A program made the translations under genes and the position numbers. This document shows, piece by piece, positions 28,334 through 35,954 of a stretch of 64,000 nucleotides of DNA (position 1 is its first letter; every line of letters begins with the position of its first letter). The notes below the pieces were generated by a model, which worked only from the letters and a program-made list of their open reading frames with translations, was not told the DNA's origin and searched no databases. The stretch is from Lysobacteraceae bacterium (GTDB taxonomy: Bacteria; Pseudomonadota; Gammaproteobacteria; Xanthomonadales; Xanthomonadaceae): positions 372,001 to 436,000 of the forward strand of contig SCUI01000013.1 in assembly GCA_004297225.1 (NCBI GenBank), in the 5' to 3' direction.

Positions 28334-29386
28334 TCAGCGCCCATGCCTCGCCAACGCCCACTCCACGTGCTCCCGCACCACGGCATCGTCGATGTCCCTG
28401 CGCGACTCCAGCGCCGCGATCGTTTCCGCGCTCGCCGGTGCGTTGCCGAGCGCCACCGCGATGTTCCGCAACCAGCGTGAATAGCCGCTGCGGCGGATCG
28501 CCGAACCTTCGGTGCGCTGCAGGAACTCGTCCTCCGTCCAGGCGAACAAGGCGGCCAGCGTCGCGTTGTCGAGGTCGTTGCGCGCGCGGAAATCGGGTTC
28601 GTCGCTGCGCCTGGCGAACTTGTTCCAGGGGCACACCAGCTGGCAGTCGTCGCAACCGAAGATGCGGTTTCCGATCAGCGGCCGCAGTTCGAGGTCGATC
28701 GGGCCTTCGTGCTCGATCGTGAGGTAGGAAATGCAGCGTCGCGCATCCAGCCGGTAGGGGGCGGTGATCGCGCCGGTGGGACAGACCTCGATGCAGCGCG
28801 AACAGGTGCCGCAATGGTTGCTGGCGGGCGCGTCGATCGGCAGCGGCAGGTCCAGGTAGATCTCGCCGAGGAAGAACCAGCTGCCGCCATCCTTGTCCAC
28901 CAGGCAGGTGTGCTTGCCGATCCAGCCCAGGCCGGCGTTGCGGGCGAGCGCGCGCTCCAGCACCGGCGCCGAATCCACGAACACGCGGAAGCCGAACGGG
29001 CCGATCTCCGCCGCCACCAGGTCGGCCAGGCGTTGCAGTCGTTGCCGCATGAGCTTGTGGTAGTCGCGGCCCAGCGCGTAGCGCGCGACGTAGGCGCGCT
29101 CGCCGTCGCGCAGGTTCTCCCAGGCGGCATCGGCGTCGCGGCCGTAGTCCAGGCCCACCGACAGCACCCGGATCGTGCCGGGCACCAGTTCCTGCGGCCG
29201 CGAGCGCTTGTCCCCATGGCGCGCCATCCATTCCATCGATCCGTACAGGCCTTGCGCCAGCCAGTCGCGCAGGTGCGCCTCGTCGTCGCGCAGGTCGATG
29301 TCGCTGATGCCACAGCGCTGGAAGCCGGCCTCCAGGGCCAGCGCCTTGAGCCTGTGCGCGAGCGCTTCGAGGGCATGGGAATCCAC
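28334..29386 (-). CDS. queG: Epoxyqueuosine reductase QueG
   Basis: Cobalamin- and Fe-S-dependent enzyme (350 residues) for the last step of queuosine formation in tRNA. The N-terminal half is the cobalamin-binding reductase (GMSVGLDYGR-type segment, ARYALGRDYHKLMRQRLQ, LGWIGKHTCLVD). The C-terminal half binds two 4Fe-4S clusters via CGTCSRCIEVCPTGAI and CDDCQLVCPWN, then HEAT-like helices. Start GTG 29386 (MDSHALEALAHRLKAL) is chosen because a -10 hexamer lies exactly six bases before it. An upstream ATG would add about 12 unlike residues. Confidence 0.93.
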   Translation of the reverse strand: MDSHALEALAHRLKALALEAGFQRCGISDIDLRDDEAHLRDWLAQGLYGSMEWMARHGDKRSRPQELVPGTIRVLSVGLDYGRDADAAWENLRDGERAYVARYALGRDYHKLMRQRLQRLADLVAAEIGPFGFRVFVDSAPVLERALARNAGLGWIGKHTCLVDKDGGSWFFLGEIYLDLPLPIDAPASNHCGTCSRCIEVCPTGAITAPYRLDARRCISYLTIEHEGPIDLELRPLIGNRIFGCDDCQLVCPWNKFARRSDEPDFRARNDLDNATLAALFAWTEDEFLQRTEGSAIRRSGYSRWLRNIAVALGNAPASAETIAALESRRDIDDAVVREHVEWALARHGR

Positions 29387-29392
29387 GGCGCA

Positions 29393-29402
29393 AGTATAGA
29401 AT
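29393..29402. promoter_or_regulatory. Bidirectional overlapping -10 boxes of queG (-) and nnrD (+)
   Basis: On the plus strand TAGAAT (29397-29402) is 7 bases before the nnrD ATG. On the minus strand TATACT (29398-29393) is 6 bases before the queG GTG. The two hexamers overlap by two base pairs, so one AT-rich patch of 10 bp serves both genes and both mRNAs would be leaderless. Confidence 0.6.
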
Positions 29403-29409
29403 CCGCGCG

Positions 29410-30279
29410 ATGCCGACATCCGATCCCCGGCCAGCCAGCACCGCACCGATCCGACTGCGCGCCGACGCACTGTCCCGCTGGTTGCATCCGCGCGCGCCCG
29501 ACAGCCACAAGGGCGACCATGGGCATGTCCTGTGCGTGGGCGGCGAGCTCGGCAGTGGCGGCGCGATCCTGCTGTGCGCGCAGGCGGCATTGCGCGCCGG
29601 CGCCGGCCTGGTGAGCGTGGCCACCCGAGCGGCGCATGTCGCGCCGATACTCGCCAGGCAGCCGGAAACCATGGTCCATGCGGTCGGCGGCGGCGATGAA
29701 TCCCAGGCGCTGTTGCAGCGTGCCGACGTGATCGCGATCGGGCCGGGACTGGGCCGTGGCGACTGGGCGCGCCTGCTGCTGCACGCGGCGCTGCGCACCG
29801 GCAAGCCGCTGCTGCTGGATGCGGACGCGCTGAACCTGCTGGCCGAGGCACCACTGCGGATGCTGGAGGACACGATCCTGACGCCGCATCCTGGTGAAGC
29901 CGCGCGCCTGCTCGGCTGGAGCCGCGAACGCGTGCAGTCCGACCGCCGCGCCGCCGCCGATGCGCTGGCGGATCGCTTCGGTTGCGTCGTGGTGCTGAAG
30001 GGCGCCGGTACCCTGGTCGTCGCGCACGGCCACGAACCTTGCCATGTGGAAGCCGGCAATCCCGGGATGGCCGTCGGCGGCATGGGCGACCTGCTGTCGG
30101 GCGTGATCGCGTCGCTGCGCGCGCAAGGCCTGGGTGCGTTCGACGCCGCCGCCTGTGGTGCGCTGCTGCACGCGGTCGCCGGCGATCGCGCGGCAGCTGC
30201 GGGCGGCATGCGCGGGCTGCTGCCCAGCGACCTGTTGCCGCACCTGCGCGAGGCGGCGAACCCGGGGCAGGGCGGATGA
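29410..30279 (+). CDS. nnrD: ADP/ATP-dependent NAD(P)H-hydrate dehydratase
   Basis: Carbohydrate-kinase-fold enzyme (289 residues) repairing hydrated NAD(P)H. Motifs are HKGDHGHVLCVGGELGSGGA, AIGPGLGR, LLLDADALNLL, LTPHPGEAARLLG and the ATP-binding GNPGMAVGGMGDLLSGVIA. In many bacteria this domain is fused to an NnrE epimerase; here the N terminus is too short to include it. It is coupled to tsaE by an ATGA overlap. Confidence 0.93.
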   Translation: MPTSDPRPASTAPIRLRADALSRWLHPRAPDSHKGDHGHVLCVGGELGSGGAILLCAQAALRAGAGLVSVATRAAHVAPILARQPETMVHAVGGGDESQALLQRADVIAIGPGLGRGDWARLLLHAALRTGKPLLLDADALNLLAEAPLRMLEDTILTPHPGEAARLLGWSRERVQSDRRAAADALADRFGCVVVLKGAGTLVVAHGHEPCHVEAGNPGMAVGGMGDLLSGVIASLRAQGLGAFDAAACGALLHAVAGDRAAAAGGMRGLLPSDLLPHLREAANPGQGG

Positions 30280-30743
30280 GCGGCACGGCGCGCCTTTACT
30301 TGCCCGATGAAGCGGCGACGCTGGCGCTGGGCGAACGCCTGGCCACGACCCAGCCGGCGCGCGCGGTCGTGTTCCTGCGCGGCGACCTGGGCGCGGGCAA
30401 GTCCACCCTGGCGCGAGCGTGGCTGCGCGCGCTGGGCGTACAGGGCGCCATCCGCAGTCCCACCTACACCCTGGTGGAGCACTACCCGCTGGCGGGTGGC
30501 GGCAAGGCCCTGCACCTGGACCTGTACCGGATCGGCGCCGCCGGCGAGCTCGAATTCCTGGCCCTGGATGACGCCGAAGCCAGCCTGTGGCTGGTCGAAT
30601 GGCCTGAGCGGGGCGCCGCGGCCTTGCCCGTGGCGGACCTCGAGATAACGCTGGCGCTGGACGGCCCGGGGCGCACGGCGGGACTGACGGCGGGCACTCC
30701 CGCGGGGGTCGACTGGCTGCTCCGGCTGGGCCTGGATGGGTAG
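30276..30743 (+). CDS. tsaE: tRNA threonylcarbamoyladenosine biosynthesis ATPase TsaE
   Basis: P-loop ATPase (155 residues) working with TsaB and TsaD to make t6A37 in ANN-decoding tRNAs. Walker A is RGDLGAGKSTLARAWL (near residues 35-50), followed by SPTYTLVEHYPL and HLDLYRIG, and the conserved LVEWPERG. It overlaps nnrD by 4 bases, and the order nnrD-tsaE-amiC-mutL matches other gammaproteobacteria. Confidence 0.95.
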   Translation: MSGTARLYLPDEAATLALGERLATTQPARAVVFLRGDLGAGKSTLARAWLRALGVQGAIRSPTYTLVEHYPLAGGGKALHLDLYRIGAAGELEFLALDDAEASLWLVEWPERGAAALPVADLEITLALDGPGRTAGLTAGTPAGVDWLLRLGLDG

Positions 30744-30813
30744 TTGCAGGGCTTTCCTGAATCCGCCCAACAGGAAGGTGTGGCAGGTCACGGATTAACA
30801 AGGGAAAAGTGGC

Positions 30814-30842
30814 TTGCAAATCCGCGCACGGGATGCTTGAAT
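30814..30842 (+). promoter_or_regulatory. Predicted leaderless promoter of amiC
   Basis: TTGCAA (30814-30819), exactly 17 bases, TTGAAT (30837-30842), then six bases and the amiC ATG. It is the only member of the leaderless set with a plausible -35. Confidence 0.5.
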
Positions 30843-30848
30843 CCGGCC

Positions 30849-32192
30849 ATGCGCGCGAAGGGGACGACGATCCAGCAGATCCTGCTCGCCTCGGCCTTGT
30901 TGGCCGGGGTGGCCTGGAACCTTGCCCGCGCCGGCGAATTGCAGGGAATCCACGTCGCATCCGGCCCCACCGGCACCCGCGCCGAGCTGCAGCTGGACCG
31001 CGAGGCCCGCTTCGACGTGATCCGCCTGGCCGGGCCCGAGCGGCTGGTCGTCGACCTGCCCGGAACCAGCCTGCGCAAGGGCATCGCCATGCCGTCCGGC
31101 GCCGGCCTGGTGCGGGGCGTGCGCACCGGCCAGCCAGTGCCGGGAACCACCCGCATCGTCTTCGACCTGTCCGATCGCGTCGCCGCGATCCGGCCGCATT
31201 TCGAACCCGCCACCGGCGGCAGCAAACTGGTGCTGGAGTGGCCGGGAGAGCGCGTCCCGGCGGCTGCGGTCGCGACCACCCCCGCGCCGACAGCGCCGCC
31301 GCCCCGCGACCCGCTGGCGATCCTGACCCAGGGTGCGCAACGCGGCGACGAACCGGAGGTCGCAGCGCCCCGGCGGGATACGCCTGCCACCACGCAGGCC
31401 CCGGTCAAGACGGTCGAGGACATCGCCCGCCGCGCCGGCCTGCGCCCGCTGGTGATCGCCATCGACGCCGGCCACGGCGGCCAGGACCCCGGCGCCCGCG
31501 GCGCCTCGGGCAGCCGCGAGAAGGACATCACCCTGAAGATCGCCCGCGAACTGGCCCGGCAGGTCGATGCCACGCCGGGCCTCAAGGCGTACCTGACCCG
31601 TGACAACGACGTCTTCATTCCGCTTGCGCGCCGCTACCAGCTGGCCCGCGAGCACAAGGCGGACCTGTTCGTGTCGATCCACGCCGATTCGTTCACCAGC
31701 CCCACCGCGAGCGGTTCCTCGGTGTTCGTGCTCTCGCAGCGCGGTGCCTCCTCGCAGGCGGCGCGCTGGCTGGCCAGCCAGGAGAACGCGGCCGACCTGG
31801 TCGGCGGCGTCAGGCTGCAGGACAAGGGCGACACCCTGGCCTCGGTGCTGCTCGACCTGTCGCAAAGCGCGACGATGAAGGCTTCCGAAGACATGGCCGA
31901 GCAGGTCCTGTCCGGCCTCAAGCAGCTCGGCAAGACCCACAAGAACCACGTCGAACGCGCCAACTTCGTGGTGCTGCGTTCGCCGGACGTACCGTCGATG
32001 CTGGTGGAAACCGCCTTCATCTCCAATCCGGACGAGGAGCGCCGGCTGAAGGATCCCGCCCACCAGTCGCAGCTGGCCAAAGCGATCCTCAACGGCGTGA
32101 CCACGTACTTCTCGCGGCAGCCGCCGCCGGGGACGTTGTACGCGGCGCGGGCGGAGGCTCCGGGCGGGGCGTTCGGGGGCGGAGTTCCGTAG
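30849..32192 (+). CDS. amiC: N-acetylmuramoyl-L-alanine amidase
   Basis: Periplasmic cell-division amidase (447 residues) splitting peptidoglycan for daughter separation. A signal peptide (residues about 1-30) is followed by an AMIN domain (residues 30-130, IHVASGPTGTRAELQLDREA), a Pro/Ala linker and a C-terminal Amidase_3 domain. That domain carries IAIDAGHGGQDPGARG (zinc His), VSIHADSF and VETAFISNPDEERRL (catalytic Glu). The ATG at 30849 is supported by promoter spacing. AmiB-like naming would be equally acceptable; the specific paralogue is not resolved. Confidence 0.92.
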   Translation: MRAKGTTIQQILLASALLAGVAWNLARAGELQGIHVASGPTGTRAELQLDREARFDVIRLAGPERLVVDLPGTSLRKGIAMPSGAGLVRGVRTGQPVPGTTRIVFDLSDRVAAIRPHFEPATGGSKLVLEWPGERVPAAAVATTPAPTAPPPRDPLAILTQGAQRGDEPEVAAPRRDTPATTQAPVKTVEDIARRAGLRPLVIAIDAGHGGQDPGARGASGSREKDITLKIARELARQVDATPGLKAYLTRDNDVFIPLARRYQLAREHKADLFVSIHADSFTSPTASGSSVFVLSQRGASSQAARWLASQENAADLVGGVRLQDKGDTLASVLLDLSQSATMKASEDMAEQVLSGLKQLGKTHKNHVERANFVVLRSPDVPSMLVETAFISNPDEERRLKDPAHQSQLAKAILNGVTTYFSRQPPPGTLYAARAEAPGGAFGGGVP

Positions 32193-32200
32193 CTCCGGGT

Positions 32201-32221
32201 GTCGCGGCTTGCGCCGCTCCC
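32201..32221. repeat. REP palindrome, amiC-mutL gap
   Basis: Core GTCGCGGCTTGCGCCGCTCC plus C; hairpin GCGGC (32204-32208), loop TTGC, GCCGC (32213-32217). Identical over 21 bases to the copy at 58799-58819. Confidence 0.8.
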
Positions 32222-32249
32222 ACGAGAGCCCCGTGCTGCGTGGTGCCGG

Positions 32250-32255
32250 TATCAT
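32250..32255 (+). promoter_or_regulatory. Leaderless -10 box of mutL
   Basis: TATCAT followed by exactly six bases (GCCGGT) and the mutL GTG start. No -35 is visible; the REP copy lies just upstream. Confidence 0.6.
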
Positions 32256-32261
32256 GCCGGT

Positions 32262-34046
32262 GTGGCCATCCGACAGCTTCCCGACACGCTGATCAACCAG
32301 ATTGCCGCCGGGGAAGTCGTCGAGCGGCCGGCCTCGGTGGTCAAGGAACTGGTCGAGAACGCGCTCGACGCCGGCGCCCGCCGCGTCGACATCGAACTCG
32401 AGGAAGGCGGCGTGCGGCTGGTGCGCGTGCGCGACGATGGCGCCGGCCTCGAACCTGCCGACCTGCCGCTGGCCGTGGCTCGCCACGCCACCAGCAAGAT
32501 CGCCTCGCTCGACGACCTGGAAGCCGTCGCCACCCTCGGCTTTCGTGGCGAAGCGTTGCCGTCGATCGCCTCGGTGAGCCGATTCCAGCTCGCCTCGCGC
32601 CGGGAAGGCAGCGAGCATGGCGCCGCGATAGCGGTCGAAGGCGGCCGCATCGGCGAAGTGGCGCCCAAGGCGCATCCGCGCGGCACCACGGTCGAGGTCC
32701 GCGACCTGTTCTTCAACGTGCCGGCGCGGCGCAAGTTCCTGCGTGCCGAGCGCACCGAGCTGTCGCACATCGAGGAATGGCTGCGTTCGCTGGCGTTGTC
32801 GCGGCCCGACGTCGAGCTGCGCGTGGTCCACAACGGCCGCCCGACCCGGCGCTGGCGCGCGCTCGGCCTGCTCGACACCGAGGCCGCGCTGGCGTCGCCC
32901 GAACGCCTGCTGGAAACGCTGGGCGAGGAGTTCGCGCGCAACGCGCTGCGCGTGGACCACGCCGGCGCGGGCCTGCGCCTGCACGGCTGGATTGCGCGGC
33001 CGGTATACAACCGCGCCGCCACCGACCAGCAATACCTGTACGTCAACGGCCGCGCCGTGCGCGACCGCAACATTGCCCATGCGGTACGCCAGGCCTACAG
33101 CGACGTGTTGTTCCACGGTCGCCACCCGGCTTACGTGCTGTTCCTGGAGCTCGATCCGCGCGGGGTGGATGTCAACGTGCACCCGGCCAAGCACGAAGTG
33201 CGTTTCCGCGAGTCGCGGCTGGTGCACGATTTCACCTGGCGCGCGTTGCAGTCGGCATTGGCGGAGACCCGCGCCGGCATGGCGGCGGGCGTGCAGTCGG
33301 ATGCGCCCGCGCACGCGGTACCGGCGTCGGCGCCGATGCCGCAGGCGCGGCTGGGGCTGCGGGTCGACGAGGCGCGCACGGCCTATGCGGCGTTGTACGG
33401 CGATGGCGGCACCGCGGTCGCCATCGCCCCGCCGCCGCTGCCCGATCCCGGCGACGCCACCTTGCCACCCCTGGGCCATGCGCTTGCGCAACTGCACGGC
33501 ATCTACATCCTCGCCGAAAGCGCCGATGGCCTGGTGGTGGTGGACATGCACGCCGCGCACGAACGCATCGGCTACGAAAAGCTCAAGGCCGCGCACGACA
33601 GCGCCGGCGTGCGCAGCCAGCCGTTGCTGGTGCCGCAGCAGGTGGCGGTGGCGGAGCGCGAGGCCGAGGTCGCGGAACGCGAAGCCGCGACCCTGGCGGA
33701 ACTGGGTTTCGAAGTCTCGCGCGCGGGGCCGCAATCGCTGATGCTGCGCGCGGTGCCGGCGCTGCTGTCGCAGGGCGACGTCGTCGCGCTGCTGCGCGAC
33801 GTGCTGGCCGACTTGCGCGAGCACGGCGCCAGCCGCCGTGTCGCCGAGCAGCGCGACGAACTGCTGGCGACCATGGCCTGCCATGGCGCGGTGCGTGCGA
33901 ACCGGCGCCTGACGCTGCCGGAGATGAACGCGTTGCTGCGCGAGATGGAAGCGACGGAACGCTCGGGTCAATGCAACCATGGCCGGCCGACCTGGGCCCG
34001 TTTCGAGCTGGCCGAGATCGATCGATGGTTCCTGCGAGGACGTTGA
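32262..34046 (+). CDS. mutL: DNA mismatch repair protein MutL (endonuclease type)
   Basis: MutL of 594 residues. The GHKL ATPase shows [17 protein letters not shown] and [14 protein letters not shown]. The C-terminal domain carries a version of the metal-binding endonuclease motif, D428-MHA-x2-E-x4-E (family consensus DQHA), together with [12 protein letters not shown] and C571NHGRP. This motif set marks MutLs that nick DNA themselves, expected in a lineage without MutH/Dam. GTG 32262 gives the family start [20 protein letters not shown]. It is followed immediately by a DUF1684 lipoprotein. Confidence 0.96.
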   Translation: MAIRQLPDTLINQIAAGEVVERPASVVKELVENALDAGARRVDIELEEGGVRLVRVRDDGAGLEPADLPLAVARHATSKIASLDDLEAVATLGFRGEALPSIASVSRFQLASRREGSEHGAAIAVEGGRIGEVAPKAHPRGTTVEVRDLFFNVPARRKFLRAERTELSHIEEWLRSLALSRPDVELRVVHNGRPTRRWRALGLLDTEAALASPERLLETLGEEFARNALRVDHAGAGLRLHGWIARPVYNRAATDQQYLYVNGRAVRDRNIAHAVRQAYSDVLFHGRHPAYVLFLELDPRGVDVNVHPAKHEVRFRESRLVHDFTWRALQSALAETRAGMAAGVQSDAPAHAVPASAPMPQARLGLRVDEARTAYAALYGDGGTAVAIAPPPLPDPGDATLPPLGHALAQLHGIYILAESADGLVVVDMHAAHERIGYEKLKAAHDSAGVRSQPLLVPQQVAVAEREAEVAEREAATLAELGFEVSRAGPQSLMLRAVPALLSQGDVVALLRDVLADLREHGASRRVAEQRDELLATMACHGAVRANRRLTLPEMNALLREMEATERSGQCNHGRPTWARFELAEIDRWFLRGR

Positions 34047-34047
34047 A

Positions 34048-34980
34048 ATGCGCTTGCTGATGCCTGCCCTGTTCCTGTTCGCGGCGCTTGCCGCCGGGTG
34101 CGACCACGCACCGGCGCCCGAACCCGTGGATGCCGCGGCGATGGCCGCCTTCGTCAGCGCCGAGGAAACCTGGCGGACGCAGCGCCGCGAGCGCCTGGTG
34201 GCCGCCGACGGCTGGACCAGCCTGATCGGCCTGCACTGGATCGAACGCGGCGAACATTTCGTCGGCAGCGCGCCCGGCAACGGCCTGCGCATCGCCATGG
34301 GCCCGCCGGAGCTCGGCCTGCTGGCATTGGCCGACGGGCAGGTACGCCTGACGCCTGCCGAAGGCGCGGGCGTGACCATCGACGGCCAGCCCGCGAGCGG
34401 CACGGTGCCGCTGCGCACGGACGCCGATCCCATGGGTCCCAGCGTGATCGGCTTCGGCGGTGGCGACGGCCAGGCCACGGTGATCGAACGCATGGGACGG
34501 CTGGCGCTGCGCGTGCGCCATGCCCTGGCGCCGACCCGGACCGGTTTCGCCGGTCTCGATTACTGGCCGGCCGATCGCTCATGGCAAATACAGGGCCGTT
34601 TCGTCGCGCACCCACCGGGCCGCACCATCGAGATCGCAAGCATCATCGGCGGCAGCGAACCGCTGCCCAACCCGGGCGTGGTCGAATTCACCCGCGACGG
34701 TCGCACCCATCGGATCGAAGCGATCGACGAAGGCGGGGACACGCTGTTCCTGGTGTTCGCCGATCGCACCAACGGCCATGGCAGTTATCCGGCCGGCCGC
34801 TTCATGGATGTTCCGCGGCCGGATGCGGAAGGCAACATCACCCTGGATTTCAACCGCGCCTACAACCCGCCGTGCGCGTTCACCGCTTTCGCCACGTGCC
34901 CGCTGCCGCCGCCCGAGAACCGGCTGGACCTGGCGATCGAGGCGGGCGAGAAGTCCTATCGCAAACCCCCGCATTCGTGA
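34048..34980 (+). CDS. DUF1684 lipoprotein
   Basis: Protein of 310 residues with lipobox (LAAGC, Cys18) and Asp at the +2 position, which in E. coli would keep it in the inner membrane. The DUF1684 region covers residues 35-305: ADGWTSLIGLHWIERGEHFVG, GLDYWPADRSWQIQGRF and the C-terminal signature FNRAYNPPCAFTAFATCPLPP. DUF1684 has no established biochemical function. Its ATG is one base after the mutL stop, so it is read with mutL, and a TraB/GumN gene follows after 2 bases. Confidence 0.85.
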   Translation: MRLLMPALFLFAALAAGCDHAPAPEPVDAAAMAAFVSAEETWRTQRRERLVAADGWTSLIGLHWIERGEHFVGSAPGNGLRIAMGPPELGLLALADGQVRLTPAEGAGVTIDGQPASGTVPLRTDADPMGPSVIGFGGGDGQATVIERMGRLALRVRHALAPTRTGFAGLDYWPADRSWQIQGRFVAHPPGRTIEIASIIGGSEPLPNPGVVEFTRDGRTHRIEAIDEGGDTLFLVFADRTNGHGSYPAGRFMDVPRPDAEGNITLDFNRAYNPPCAFTAFATCPLPPPENRLDLAIEAGEKSYRKPPHS

Positions 34981-34982
34981 CC

Positions 34983-35954
34983 ATGACCAGGACCAGGATT
35001 TCTTTGTTGTCCCTGCTGCTGCCGGCGCTGTTGCTGGCGGCGCCCGCCGTGCCGGCGGCCGACGCCGCGGCCACCGCGACCGACGGGCCGCCGGTACCGC
35101 TGCTGTGGAAGGTGTCCGACGCCGACAACAGCCTGTACCTGCTCGGTTCGTTCCACCTGCTGCAACCGGGCGACCATCCGTTGTCGCCCGACGTCGACGC
35201 TGCGTACGAAGACGCCGAATCCCTGCTGTTCGAAATGGCGCCGGCGGAGCTGGCCTCGCCCGGGTTGGCGGTGCAGATGGGGCAGGCGGCGTTGCGCGAC
35301 GATGGCCTCACGCTGTCGCAGGCGCTGCCCGAAGCCACTGCCGCCAAGCTGCAGCAGTGGCTCGAGCGCAAGGCGCCGGTGCTGGCGAAGGCCGGCCTGC
35401 CGCCACAGGCGCTGGACCGGTTCGAGGCGTGGTACGTCGGCCTGCTGGCGAGCATGCTGGACATGGCGGACCTGGGGCTGGACCCGGCACTGGGGCTGGA
35501 CCAGCATTTCGGCAAGGCCGCGACGCAGGCGGGGAAGCCGACCGCGGGGCTGGAGACCGCCGCCCAGCAGATCGCCTTCCTCGACGGCATGGATGCCGAG
35601 GAGCAGGTGCAATTCCTCGACGAGGCGCTGGACAACAGCCTGACCGGCAACGAGGAAGCGCTGCAGCTGCACACGCTGTGGCGCGCGGGCGACGCCGAAG
35701 GCTTGTGGAACGGACTGGCGGCCGAGATGCGGGAGCGCTACCCGAGGCTCTACTCGCACATCAACGTCGAGCGCAACGACGCCTGGCTGCCCGAACTGGC
35801 GCAGCGGCTTGACGCGCGGGGCGGGGACGACACCCTGGTGGTCGTGGGCGCGCTGCACCTGCTCGGCGGCGACGGGCTGGTGGAAAAGTTGCGCGCGCGC
35901 GGCTATTCGGTCGAGCGGATCTGCTCTGCATGCCTGGCGGGCGCGGCGCGATGA
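34983..35954 (+). CDS. TraB/GumN-family protein (probable secreted Tiki-like hydrolase fold)
   Basis: Protein of 323 residues with a signal peptide (residues 1-26) and the TraB/GumN (EreA/ChaN-like) fold. Conserved motifs include LWKVSDADNSLYLLGSFHLL near residue 40, a central helical part ending LDQHFGKAA, and the C-terminal VVVGALHLLGGDGLVEKLRA. In this fold a GxxH near each end can bind metal (GSFH, GALH, both present). Family members are often called GumN in xanthomonads but a substrate is not known. Coupled to the next gene by ATGA. Confidence 0.8.
   Translation: MTRTRISLLSLLLPALLLAAPAVPAADAAATATDGPPVPLLWKVSDADNSLYLLGSFHLLQPGDHPLSPDVDAAYEDAESLLFEMAPAELASPGLAVQMGQAALRDDGLTLSQALPEATAAKLQQWLERKAPVLAKAGLPPQALDRFEAWYVGLLASMLDMADLGLDPALGLDQHFGKAATQAGKPTAGLETAAQQIAFLDGMDAEEQVQFLDEALDNSLTGNEEALQLHTLWRAGDAEGLWNGLAAEMRERYPRLYSHINVERNDAWLPELAQRLDARGGDDTLVVVGALHLLGGDGLVEKLRARGYSVERICSACLAGAAR

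Noticed and set aside
30795..34493. Very long open frame on the minus strand opposite amiC, mutL and the DUF1684 gene
   Set aside because: High GC coding DNA leaves antisense frames open. The translation is Arg/Gly/Ala-rich with no domain, while the plus strand carries clear AmiC and MutL motifs. The same applies to long frames at 4614-7544 (+) opposite mutS, 10169-12376 (-) opposite alaS and 43997-46633 (+) opposite the TonB receptor.
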